Positions 25,801 to 33,420 of a stretch of 64,000 bases of DNA are shown here, one piece after another. Every line of letters begins with the position of its first letter. Position 1 is the first letter of the stretch. Below the pieces are notes generated by a model. It ran no database searches and was not told where the DNA came from. It was given only the letters and a program-made list of their open reading frames with translations. The position numbers were made by a program, and so were the translations under genes. The DNA is from DAOUJI01 sp965224415 (GTDB lineage Bacteria > Chloroflexota > Dehalococcoidia > Lucifugimonadales > JAGWBF01), in the NCBI GenBank assembly GCA_965224415.1, contig CBDCZB010000005.1, forward strand, positions 569,573-633,572, read 5' to 3'.

Positions 25801-25899
25801 CTCATGCACCATGCCGTTATGCGATGGCGCACAGTCGGCACCAGTCAGAGCCTCGCAAATGAGACGCTCAAGGCCTCTTTCGCTGGTGTCGGTGGTCAC
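22885..25899 (-). CDS. hsdR: Type I restriction enzyme R subunit
   Basis: 1004 residues starting with GTG at 25899. The N-terminal PD-(D/E)XK nuclease has Asp157 and Glu171-x-Lys173 (LALDLCLFVNGLPVATFELK). The SF2 motor has Walker A at about 319-326 (HSAGSGKS), DEAH at 425-428 and FTATPKNKTL downstream, then the helicase C-domain (VCADKFQTGYDEPLLHTMYV, TLSRLNRSH). The C-terminal helical region binds the methylase complex. Together with HsdM and HsdS it cuts unmodified DNA after ATP-driven translocation. It is last in the operon, 18 bases after the DUF5615 gene, and appears intact, in contrast to hsdM. Confidence 0.95.
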   Translation of the reverse strand: MTTDTSERGLERLICEALTGADCAPSHNGMVHERPSSYGAGWICGDPQDYDREYCVDLVQLSAFLSATQPIVAESLDLGQDGPTRRRFLARLQGEVTRRGTIDVLRKGVKHGPHQVDLMYGTPSPGNEKVAVLYEQNRFSVTRQLRYSQDNTQLALDLCLFVNGLPVATFELKNSLTKQTVDDAVEQYKRDRSPRERLFALGRCLAHFAVDDHEVRFCTKLDGKASWFLPFNKGWNDGKGNPPNPNGLKTDYLWEQTLTRDGLTNIIENYAQVVESKDDRTGKKKREQIWPRYHQMDVVRRLLSDASTRGVGSRYLIQHSAGSGKSNSIAWLAHQLIGLERDDAPTFDTVVVVTDRRVLDKQIRDTIKQFAQVGSVVGHAETSAQLRALLQQGKRIAVTTVQKFPFILDAIGNEHRGRRFAIIIDEAHSSQGGRTAAAMSTALGESGSDEGDETTEDKINRIMESKKMLANASYFAFTATPKNKTLEIFGAPVPEGGATKHVPFHSYTMKQAIQEGFIIDVLRHYTTVGSYYRLVKKVEGDPEFDTKRAGRKLRRYVEDHDHAIRLKAEIMVDHFHEQVAGLQKIGGQARAMVVTSSIQRAITYFHAIRAYLEERKSPYKAIAAFSGEPEYHGAKVTEASLNGFSANLILERIQEDPYRFLVCADKFQTGYDEPLLHTMYVDKPLSGVRAVQTLSRLNRSHPKKDNAFVLDFANDADTIQHAFADYYRTTILAEETDPDRLHDLKAALDGYQVYGPEQVDELVKRFLAKEDRDRLDPILDACVAVYRELDEDGQVDFKGRSKAFLRAYGFLATILPYTNAEWERLSIFLTFLVPKLPAPVEDDLSKGILEAIDMDSYRVEKQAVQAIQLADEDAEIGPVPTEGGGQKPETDMERLSNIVREFNDRFGNIEWKDHDKIERVISEELPAKVAEDTPYRNAMANSDRQNARIEHDKALERAMTELLADHTELFKQFSDNESFRRWLLEMNFAATYAGAVTAVGGADR

Positions 25900-25917
25900 G
25901 CTATCCCTCGTCCATCG

Positions 25918-26235
25918 TCAGATCGGGATTTCCCTCAACTCACCCTGTTCTATTTCATCAATTGCGGCTCGGATGTCATCTATCCTCGGTTGCACATCTG
26001 GCCACCTGTTGGAACGCAGTACGAGGACGGCTATTGGCCTGCGGCTAAGGTCTTGCTGGTGCCTCATGTTCTGGTCGGCGGTAATCAATAGCTCGTATGC
26101 TTCGCTTTCGGCCTGGTCCAGCAGGTCCCCGTTGCTTAGCTCCGCCCAACCCCTCTCGGCGGCTGTGTCAACGCTATGTTCCGGAAGGTAGCCTCGAAGC
26201 GGCGCTGGGGTATTGTGGTCAAACAGGACTTTCAA
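25918..26235 (-). CDS. DUF5615 PIN-like protein (toxin-type partner)
   Basis: 105 residues: MKVLFDHNTPAPLRGYLPEH, then AAERGWAELSNGDLLDQAES and YELLITADQNMRHQQDLSRR. The acidic residues of FDHN, NGDLL and TADQN match the DUF5615 family, a PIN-like nuclease fold usually encoded next to DUF433. It overlaps the DUF433 gene upstream by 17 bases and lies 18 bases before hsdR, so the pair is embedded in the restriction operon. A toxin function is suggested by gene pairing in the family; RNase activity has not been shown for this protein. Confidence 0.85.
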   Translation of the reverse strand: MKVLFDHNTPAPLRGYLPEHSVDTAAERGWAELSNGDLLDQAESEAYELLITADQNMRHQQDLSRRPIAVLVLRSNRWPDVQPRIDDIRAAIDEIEQGELREIPI

Positions 26236-26458
26236 TGCTGACCTTCGCGTCGAGGCTTCTGACCTCGTGTTCCAGCACCGACTTGACCTGCCATTCCTCT
26301 ACCCCCGGAAACCAGTCGAGGAAGTCCTTCACCGTAGCCCCCGCCGCAAGATTGCCGAACAGAGCGGATACCGGCACCCTGGTCCGGGTAAACACCCATG
26401 CCCCACTGAGCCTTCCGGGTACGCTCTCTACCGCCGGGCACTTGCTCCAATCCGTCAT
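26219..26458 (-). CDS. DUF433 antitoxin-like protein
   Basis: 79 residues. GAWVFTRTRVPVSALFGNLA, then AGATVKDFLDWFPGVEEWQV, is the classical DUF433 signature ('p.i.GTRipv..i...l..G.s..e....yP.l...v'), a small winged-helix domain. Its start overlaps the hsdS stop (ATGA), and its end overlaps the DUF5615 start, so three genes are translationally coupled. DUF433/DUF5615 is a widespread two-gene module usually treated as toxin-antitoxin. Confidence 0.85.
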   Translation of the reverse strand: MTDWSKCPAVESVPGRLSGAWVFTRTRVPVSALFGNLAAGATVKDFLDWFPGVEEWQVKSVLEHEVRSLDAKVSIESPV

Positions 26459-27909
26459 ACAGTCACCTCTCTTTCGGTTGCCAATTCCTCCAGCGACTCT
26501 TCCGTGTCGTGGCCGGCTCCGTTGACGCCCTCTACGAATGCCACGTTCTCCTCTACCGGTTCTCGGTCGTCGCCTTCGTCGGGTAGTTGCGCCGCTGCCT
26601 CGCGCACGTCCAGTTTGCCGGTCACCACGTCCGCGATGAGCCTGGTGCGGTACTCCTCCACCAGTTCCACCTGACGGCGGGCGCGAGCGATGGCGGCGTC
26701 AATTTTGGCAGTGGCTGATTGAACGTGTCGAACGATGAGCCACTGTTCGCTTGACGGCGGGACAAGGCATACTGCATGGCCCAATTCTTCAGCGTTCAAG
26801 TGTGGCTGAGCTGCGCGGGAACTCACAACGATTAGTTGGTTGTCCCTCACATAGGTGGAAAGCAAACCGAGGGCTATGAATTCTGGCAGTGCGCTATTCG
26901 CCGTAACGACCATATCGTAGCCAGAAATTGCCCCTGCGTACTCTTCGGGAATAATGGCGGAGTCGGCAGTATAGGCTCCGCTTCGCACCACAATGATTTC
27001 CTTTGGTTGCAATGTTGCATCACGGCTAGGAGGAATACCCTTGGGATCGACAAAGATCAAATCCTTCTTAGAGATAATGCCCCGTGCTATGTTCGTGGCC
27101 CTGATCAACGGACGCCCATCCGATAATTCTGGCGGAGGCTGTCCCAATCCGTACCGAATGCGAGCCAGCGTCTTCAGCCGTCGCACCTCCCAATGCTCCG
27201 GCACGTCGCCGAGCCACGGGACGCCGGAGGGTTTGAGGGCGACGCTGGGGTCGAGGCCGCGGGTGACGGCCCGGCTGACGACGGCCTGCCGCTCCTCCGC
27301 CAGCAGTGCGATGAGCTTCCGCTTGGCGCTGACGTATCGTCGGATGCGCCGGTCCACATGGTCCAGGTAGCGCACGATGGCGGTTTGCTCGGGGAGGGGT
27401 GGGAGAGGGATTGAGGAGCTGGCCAGATGCACCCGTGACAACTCGGTGAAGGTACTGCCCTGCCCCAGCGCGGCTAGGTCTTCCCTGCTTGCGCTCAGAG
27501 CGTAATGCAGGTACTCGGATTCTACGTTAGGACACGGCACGAGCAGACGACAGCCTTGGTTTACGCAGCCATCTGAAGTGAGGATACCGAGGTGTCCGAT
27601 TGGAGCTCGGGTGGAGATTGCCACACTCCACGCTGGAGCGAGGGTTGTTCCACAAGACCTGTAACCGTCTGAAGAGATTCTGCGTCCGCTGGCTCTTATG
27701 TACCTACCACTGAGCTTCCCCAAGTCCTCAGGTGTCACCCACAGGATTTCGCCATCCCAGTAGGCAGGGACGTTGGTGGAAGGTGTAGCTCCGTTAAGCA
27801 CGTTAGCGACCGTGCGAAGCCGCCGCACCTCCCAGTGCTCTGGCACGTCGCCGAGCCAGGGGACGGCGGAGGGCTTGTAGGCGGGGTAGGGCGTCAGCTC
27901 TGCAGGCAT
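26455..27909 (-). CDS. hsdS: Type I restriction-modification specificity subunit
   Basis: 484 residues with two target recognition domains. Each half opens with the same phrase, PS(A/G)VPWLGDVPEHWEVRRL (about 13-30 and 230-247), and the first domain ends with the conserved PLPPLPEQTAIVRYLDHVDR (about 173-192), followed by a helical spacer. The second half ends with VPPSSEQWLIVRHVQSATAK, then a coiled helix and LIADVVTGKLDVREAA. The protein sets the bipartite target site of the methylase and nuclease. Its start overlaps the end of the ApeA-like gene by 16 bases. It has its own ribosome-like AAGGGG site. The sequence appears intact; the target site cannot be read from sequence. Confidence 0.93.
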   Translation of the reverse strand: MPAELTPYPAYKPSAVPWLGDVPEHWEVRRLRTVANVLNGATPSTNVPAYWDGEILWVTPEDLGKLSGRYIRASGRRISSDGYRSCGTTLAPAWSVAISTRAPIGHLGILTSDGCVNQGCRLLVPCPNVESEYLHYALSASREDLAALGQGSTFTELSRVHLASSSIPLPPLPEQTAIVRYLDHVDRRIRRYVSAKRKLIALLAEERQAVVSRAVTRGLDPSVALKPSGVPWLGDVPEHWEVRRLKTLARIRYGLGQPPPELSDGRPLIRATNIARGIISKKDLIFVDPKGIPPSRDATLQPKEIIVVRSGAYTADSAIIPEEYAGAISGYDMVVTANSALPEFIALGLLSTYVRDNQLIVVSSRAAQPHLNAEELGHAVCLVPPSSEQWLIVRHVQSATAKIDAAIARARRQVELVEEYRTRLIADVVTGKLDVREAAAQLPDEGDDREPVEENVAFVEGVNGAGHDTEESLEELATEREVTV

Positions 27910-29182
27910 CTCTCAAGCCCCTTAGCCAACCGCTTGAATCTTTCTTGATTCTTGAAACTCGCTATCACCTCATCCTGCACTCGGCATTCTTTGAGTAGAT
28001 GAATCACGACCAAGTAAACTATCGACTCAGCAAGGAAGTACAGGGAGGACCCGTCAGAGGAATCAAGCCAAGGTTTAGTATGAACCTCCCTGTTGATCCT
28101 GGTGTCTACAACTACCCTTTGTGCCCACCTCTCAACATCTGACACCAGATATAGAAACGTGTTTCCAGCCTCCTTAGCGAGATGTATGATGTCCTTCTTC
28201 ATCGACGGTTCCCTGCCCAAGCGAATCCTCAATAGCGTCTCAACAGCTATGTATGCATCGTTGAAACGATAATTTACATATGGCGATGACACATTCCAGT
28301 TGGGCATCAGGCGATATGTGACGTGCCTATACTTCTCTGAGACCCGAAGCCACTGGGCGACTCCACCCAGCCCTCCGATGTCATCATAAGAAAACAGAAA
28401 CCTAGGGGCTTTCCATGGAATATCAACTCCGACCCATTGGCTGTACAATCTGACCGGATCCTGAGACGTGTTGTCGGAGAATAGATGTACGCTGTCGATT
28501 GCTGCCAGCGACCCCGAACCAATAGTTACCAAGTTCTGTAAGTCATGATATTTCCTGCTTATGACTTCAATACCCTGTACTTCATCAAAGCGCAAAGTGA
28601 AACTGCAACTGTCCTTAATAGAATAACTCCTGCCAAAGCTACCCGATCTAACCGCACGTTCAGGAGAGGTTGTGAGGACTAACTCTCCAACTCCGTCTAT
28701 CTTGCTTGTCGCTTTGCTAGTTTGCTAGATTGTACACGTACTAGTGTGTTACCCTCAGATGTGGATTCTAAGCCAAAACTGGATTTGCCGACCCAGCGTT
28801 CCAAATGCCGCAGATTTAGATCGACGGCTGCAAAATCTATGCTTTGACCTTCTCCAAATTGTTTTCCTTGAAGGACAGATGGAGACTTGTAGAGAAACCG
28901 AGAGATGAATGATTCAGTCACTCTATAGGAGTAACAACCCAACAAAGTGAACTCTTGAGCCGGTGGAGCTACACCAAGTATTCTGACTCCCTTCCCGTCT
29001 TCATCATCAAACTCCAAGTTAACTCGTTCATTAGAATGCCGAGATATCAGTTCCAGGGTAGCTCCGTCCCTAGGGTTGAACTTGAGATGCCCCGGCATCT
29101 CGTCATGAGGTTGTGAGGCCAACCAGAACCAGCCTAGTACGTCTAGCTCTTCCTGCGGCATCTGAGTGGTACTATCTTCCAT
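27894..29182 (-). pseudogene. ApeA-like HEPN-domain gene, split by an 8-bp duplication
   Basis: Two frames make up one gene. The upstream part (29182 to about 28713) reads MEDSTTQMPQEELDVLGWFW, then GHLKFNPRDGATLELIS and LNLRHLERWVG, the pattern of ApeA N-terminal domains. The downstream part (open from about 28737 to 27894) reads KIDGVGELVLTTSPERAVRS, then KYHDLQNLVTIGSGSLAAID, and contains TRINREVHTKPW, an R-x5-H that fits the HEPN RNase motif. The upstream frame ends at the TAG at 28697-28699. Deleting one copy of the tandem CTAGCAAA (minus strand, 28713-28728) joins both frames into 426 residues. The gene starts 18 bases after the corrected hsdM stop and overlaps hsdS. ApeA proteins are abortive-infection RNases (family knowledge); their family assignment here is by pattern. 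The region is AT-richer than its surroundings, suggesting separate acquisition. Confidence 0.75.
28713..28728. repeat. Perfect 8-bp tandem duplication causing the frameshift
   Basis: On the + strand TTTGCTAG is present twice, head to tail (28713-28720 and 28721-28728). Eight is not a multiple of three, so the duplication shifts the ApeA-like frame into a stop about 14 bases later. One copy gives a continuous reading frame across the junction (RVQSSKATSKIDGVGELVL). A two-copy tandem repeat of this size can revert by slippage or recombination. Confidence 0.9.
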
Positions 29183-29199
29183 GATTTACGCTGTCTCCA

Positions 29200-31152
29200 T
29201 TAACCCACAATCTCCGCCAGCAGCCCCTCCGTCTCCCGCTCCAGCGCCAGGATGTCCGTCCGTATCTCCTCCAGCGGGCGCAGGGGTTGGGGCTTGTAGA
29301 AGTGACGGTGAAGCTGAACTCGTAGCCAATCTTGACGCCGGCGGGGTCGTACCAGGCGTCGGGGGCGTAGGGCAGCACTTCGCGGCGCAGGAAGGCGTCA
29401 ACGCCGCCCTCTTCCAGCAGGGGAACCTGCTCCGTGTCCCGCAGGTCGGGGTCCAGCTCGTACTCCACGACGGCGGGCTTGCCGTCGATGGTGGCCGCAA
29501 ACAGGCCGCGCAACGGGTCGGGCTCTGCGCCGCTCTTGTGGACTCGTCGAATCACGCGCGGCGCGCTTTCCGATCGCTCGGCCTCGTCCTTGAGCGCCTT
29601 GATTTCTTTGGCAGTGTAGGTCCGCTCCGGGTCGATGTCCTCAATGCGCAGGGGCCGCTCCACGGTGACCTTCCAGTAGCCGAAGGCCTCGTTGGGGAAG
29701 ATCTTCGACTGCTCCGTCTCCTCGAAGGCCAAGAAGACATCGCAGATGTGCCGAATGTCCTCGTTGGAGAGCTCGCAGTTCTTGCTGCCCAGGTTCTTGC
29801 GCAGGGGTCTGTACGACTGGGTGGCGTCGATGAGCTGCACCTTGCCCCGGCGATGAGCCGGCTTGCGGTTGCTCAGAACCCAGATGTAGGTGGCGATGCC
29901 GGTGTTGTAGAACATATTGAGCGGCAGGGCGACGATGGCCTCCAGCCAGTCGTTCTCGATGATCCAGCGGCGGATGTTGCTCTCGCCCTGCCCGGCGTCG
30001 CCCGTGAAGAGGGAACTGCCATTGTGCACCTCAGCGATGCGGCTGCCCAGCGGCGTGTCCCGTTTCATCTTGCTCAGCATGTTTGCCAGGAACATCATCT
30101 GGCCGTCGCTGGAGCGGGTGATGAGGGAATAGTCGGCATCGCCGCCATTCTCGACGAGGAAGCGCGGGTCCATGATGCCGGACCGTCCTCCCATGCGTTC
30201 CAGGTCGGTCTTCCAACTCTTTCCGTAGGGCGGATTGGAGAGCATGAAGTCGAACTCTTCGGCCGGGAAGGCGTCGGCGGCGAGGGTGGAGCCGAACCCG
30301 ATGTTGTCGGCCTCTGTGCCCTCGCCCTTGAGGATGAGGTCGGCCTTGCTGATGGCGTAGGTCTCCGGGTTGACCTCCTGGCCGTACAGGTGGACCGACG
30401 CCTCCTTGCCGTGTTCCTTAGGCGAGGCCCACCAGCGTCTCCTCGGCGACCGTCAGCATCCCACCGGTGCCGCACGCGCCGTCATAGACCAGGTAGGTGC
30501 CGGACCGCACCTGCTCGGCCACGGGCAGGAAGATGAGCCGGGCCATGAGCTGCACCACGTCCCTGGGAGTGAAGTGCTCCCCAGCCTCCTCATTGTTCTC
30601 CTCGTTGAAGCGGCGGATCAACTCCTCGAAGACCGTGCCCATGCCGTGGTTGTCCAGCCCCTCCAGCCGTACCGAGTCGTCACCGTTCAGGACAGGTTGA
30701 GGGCTGAGGTTGATTGAGCTGTCCAAGAATCTCTCTATCAGGAAGCCGAGGGCGTCTGCCTCCACCAGCGTCGGTATCTGGTTGCGGAACTTGAACTTGT
30801 CCAGCACCTCCTGGATGTTGGGAGAGAAGCCGTCGAGGTGCGCCTCGAAGTCGGTCCGCAGTTGTTGTTGCCGACCGCGTGAGGCAAGGTCGCGGAGGCG
30901 GAAGCGGGACGTGTTGTAGAAGGCTTGGCCGGAGGCCTGGCGCAGGGCGGCGTCCTGGTTGGTGATGCCCGCGTCATCCAACTGCTTCTTCATGCGGAGC
31001 ACCGCATCCTTGGTCGGCTCCAGCACGGCGTCGAGCCGTCGGATCACCGTCATGGGCAGGATGACGTCGCGGTACTTGCCGCGAACGTAGACGTCCCGCA
31101 ACACGTCGTCCGCGATGCCCCAGATGAAGCCGCTGATGTTGAGGGCGTTCAT
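29200..31152 (-). pseudogene. hsdM: Type I restriction-modification methylase, two single-base frameshifts
   Basis: The gene reads MNALNISGFIWGIADDVLRD through methylase motif I (DGACGTGGML, about 228-237) to VAEETLVGLA and a TAA at 30418-30420. Removing one base at about 30420 (T on the minus strand) continues in frame as KEHGKEASVHLYGQEVNPET up to motif IV NPPY (30231-30242). A second shift lies near 29307: the frame FSFT continues as RHFYKPQPLRPLEEIRTDIL only if one C is added. The corrected stop is TAA at 29200-29202, giving about 650 residues, the normal length. Both changes lie in or near short homopolymers, so sequencing or assembly error is as likely as true decay. The gene overlaps the XRE gene by ATGA. 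Confidence 0.9.
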
Positions 31153-31502
31153 TGGCTCGTCATGCTCCTATAGGCTGCCTTGACCATCTGATCGAGGGCG
31201 ACAGCGGCTTGCTCGTTGAGACGCGGGTCTGAGTGCAGACAGGAAGATATCACCGCCAACGGCTCGGGCTCCTCCCCGGCGGATGGGCTCCTGAGGAATC
31301 GGTTCACGGCCAGCCCCGACCAGGTCGCCAGCGCCGCTAGTCCGTTCACGTCGGGGTGTCTGCCTTGAGCCATACGAGTCAAGGTGGAGGCGCTGATGCC
31401 GCACTCCTCCGCCACCTGCTTCCAGGTGCATTGACGGGCCTGCCTCTCTGTGTCCAACGCGGCGAAGAAAGCGCCGCCGTCGAACCTCGCTGTCCTGGCC
31501 AT
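31149..31502 (-). CDS. XRE-family regulator at the head of the restriction operon
   Basis: 117 residues. ARQCTWKQVAEECGISASTL, then TRMAQGRHPDVNGLAALATW, is a clear XRE helix-turn-helix (about 22-62). It is followed by the phrase SGLAVNRFLR and a C-terminal helical tail. It is the first gene of the restriction operon and overlaps hsdM as ATGA. A controller role, autoregulating hsd expression, is likely from position. Confidence 0.82.
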   Translation of the reverse strand: MARTARFDGGAFFAALDTERQARQCTWKQVAEECGISASTLTRMAQGRHPDVNGLAALATWSGLAVNRFLRSPSAGEEPEPLAVISSCLHSDPRLNEQAAVALDQMVKAAYRSMTSQ

Positions 31503-31843
31503 GTTCCTCTCCTCGGCGAGTGCACACCTCAGATCGCTGTCACCTGCCGCTGGCGTGCATTGCTCATTTGATTATCGCAACTGTATAATTCCTTTGCAAT
31601 AGCCGTGATGGGAGTCGACTCGGATATGAAAATGGGTGCGGGCGAAGCAGAACCGATCTTGGGTCACATGATTCTGGCCGGCCAGATGGTGCCTTCGCTG
31701 TACCCGAATCCGGGTTCTGCGAACTTATTCACCTCGACTAGTAGACGCATGAGGCGATATCCGGCCCCTCCCCCGCCAGGTGGTTTTCACGTGTTCGGCG
31801 TTGGACGGTAGCCCGTGACCCAAATGGGCAAGTCGATCAACCC
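31503..31843. promoter_or_regulatory. Divergent intergenic region with a candidate promoter
   Basis: 341 bases between the restriction operon and the exonuclease gene, with no convincing gene. A + strand promoter-like pair TTGCTC (31560-31565), 18 bases, TATAAT (31584-31589) points toward the exonuclease and cas genes. The hsd operon promoter should lie in the same stretch. Confidence rests only on the good -10 box. Confidence 0.45.
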
Positions 31844-32428
31844 TTGATTTCTGAGTGTCCCACAGGAACGATCACATCTTGTTTTGATCACTCTCCACAC
31901 TGCGTACTCGACATTGAGACGGCTGGGCCTATTACGCAGGCTCCTGACACATATGAATTGCTCTTCACAGGGGTCAAATTCGAGCAGCACCGCGCGATCT
32001 TCCGTTCGAACCGAAGCGAGTTGGAACTTCTCGCTGCCTTCGTAGATGGTTTCAGGGGCATGGTAGTCACCTTCAATGGCAGCCGTTTTGACCTACCAAT
32101 CCTAGGCCACGCGCTTCAATTGGCTACAGGAGGATCACTACGGGTCTCGAAGCACTATGACATCCTGTCGAAAGTTGAACACCACGCGGGTAGGCGCATC
32201 TCCTTAGATGCCCTGGCCCGAGAGAATCTACGCATCGGGAAATCGGAGTGGGACCACCGGCGTAACAAAGAAATCTGGCAATCAAGCCCGGAACTGCTTA
32301 TTGCCCACAACCAGGAGGACTTGAACCTTACTGCGAGCCTATTCGAGATAGTTCTACAACGCCAACCACTCAAGGTCGATGGGAAGAGTGTCCTTCTGCC
32401 GCTGGACCCGTTCAAGCCGTTGCCATGA
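31844..32428 (+). CDS. DEDD-type 3'-5' exonuclease (RNase H-like fold)
   Basis: 194 residues if the TTG at 31844 is used; no ATG lies nearby in frame and the start is uncertain. Exonuclease motif I is CVLDIETAGP (Asp23, Glu25 by this start), motif II is VTFNGSRFDLPIL (Asn78, Asp83) and motif III is AHNQEDLNLTASL (Asp159). This order matches the YprB-like RNase_H_2 group of DEDD exonucleases, with His-Asn in place of the usual Tyr-Asn in motif III. It is a single domain without helicase or polymerase. It lies 116 bases upstream of cas3 on the same strand, so it may be part of the cas transcription unit. DnaQ-like exonucleases are known to help spacer trimming in some I-E systems; here that role is only inferred from position. 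Confidence 0.75.
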   Translation: MISECPTGTITSCFDHSPHCVLDIETAGPITQAPDTYELLFTGVKFEQHRAIFRSNRSELELLAAFVDGFRGMVVTFNGSRFDLPILGHALQLATGGSLRVSKHYDILSKVEHHAGRRISLDALARENLRIGKSEWDHRRNKEIWQSSPELLIAHNQEDLNLTASLFEIVLQRQPLKVDGKSVLLPLDPFKPLP

Positions 32429-33420
32429 ATTGGGGTGACGCAGCATGGCCGTGCACCCAGGCATCGGGCGTTGGCGTGAGTCCTCTCAGTCTACCGAGCA
32501 TTTGCTGATAATCCGCAGGGAGTCCCCCTTAAGGCGGTCTAGAGTTGGAATCAAAGGCTGACAGCCTAGAAACGGAAGCAATGTTTGCCTGCTGGGGTAA
32601 GCTGGCCTCTGCCGACGAGCCGTCCAGCTATCACCCATTGCTTTGCCACATGGTAGACGTGGCAATGGTCACGCGGGAGATGTGGCAGTATTCCCTCTCA
32701 CCCAGTCAGCGGGGCGGATTGTCTATCGGCTTGGGATTGGAACATGACCAGGACTCAGCTGGCCTCTGGTGCGCCTTCCTCGCCGGGCTCCACGACTTGG
32801 GTAAAGCATCGCCAGCTTTCCAACTACAAGTTGACAGGGTGCGCGGGGAGGTCAAGCAACGACTCCGGGACAACGGATTGCCCGTTCCTACCTTGCACGA
32901 TTCCAGGCACACGCCCCATGGTGTGATAACCACCACCGTTCTTCCGTACATACTCGCAGACGCGTTCGGGATGGGTAGGCACATTGCCAACCGCATCGGG
33001 ACGGTCATCGGCGGGCATCACGGCGTATTCCCCACCAGCAGCGAGACTCAGGGCGTCAGTTCCACCGCCAGAGGCAATCAAAGGTGGGACCATCACCGGC
33101 GCGTCCTGGCAGATCAGCTGGCTAACGTGCTCCATGTGCCCCGCGACCGTCAGCCCGACAGAATCGACAACGCCGTGGCTATGACCCTGGCTGGGTTCGT
33201 CAGCGTCTCGGACTGGGTCGGATCCAACACCGAGTTCTTTCCATACACCGTTCCTACGAGCACGAAGGCATATGCTTGTTGTGCTGAGAAGCGGGCAGGG
33301 AAAGCACTCGACACTTTGGGTTTTCTCATGAGGCCGGGGCCGCGAGAAGCCCGGGGGTTCGCCGGACTGTTCCCAGGCATATCCAAACCCAACGATCTGC
33401 AACACTCCGTAGAGTCTCTA

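Noticed and set aside
31605..31811. A 68-codon plus-strand frame before the exonuclease gene
   Set aside because: No ribosome site, domain or plausible composition; probably chance.
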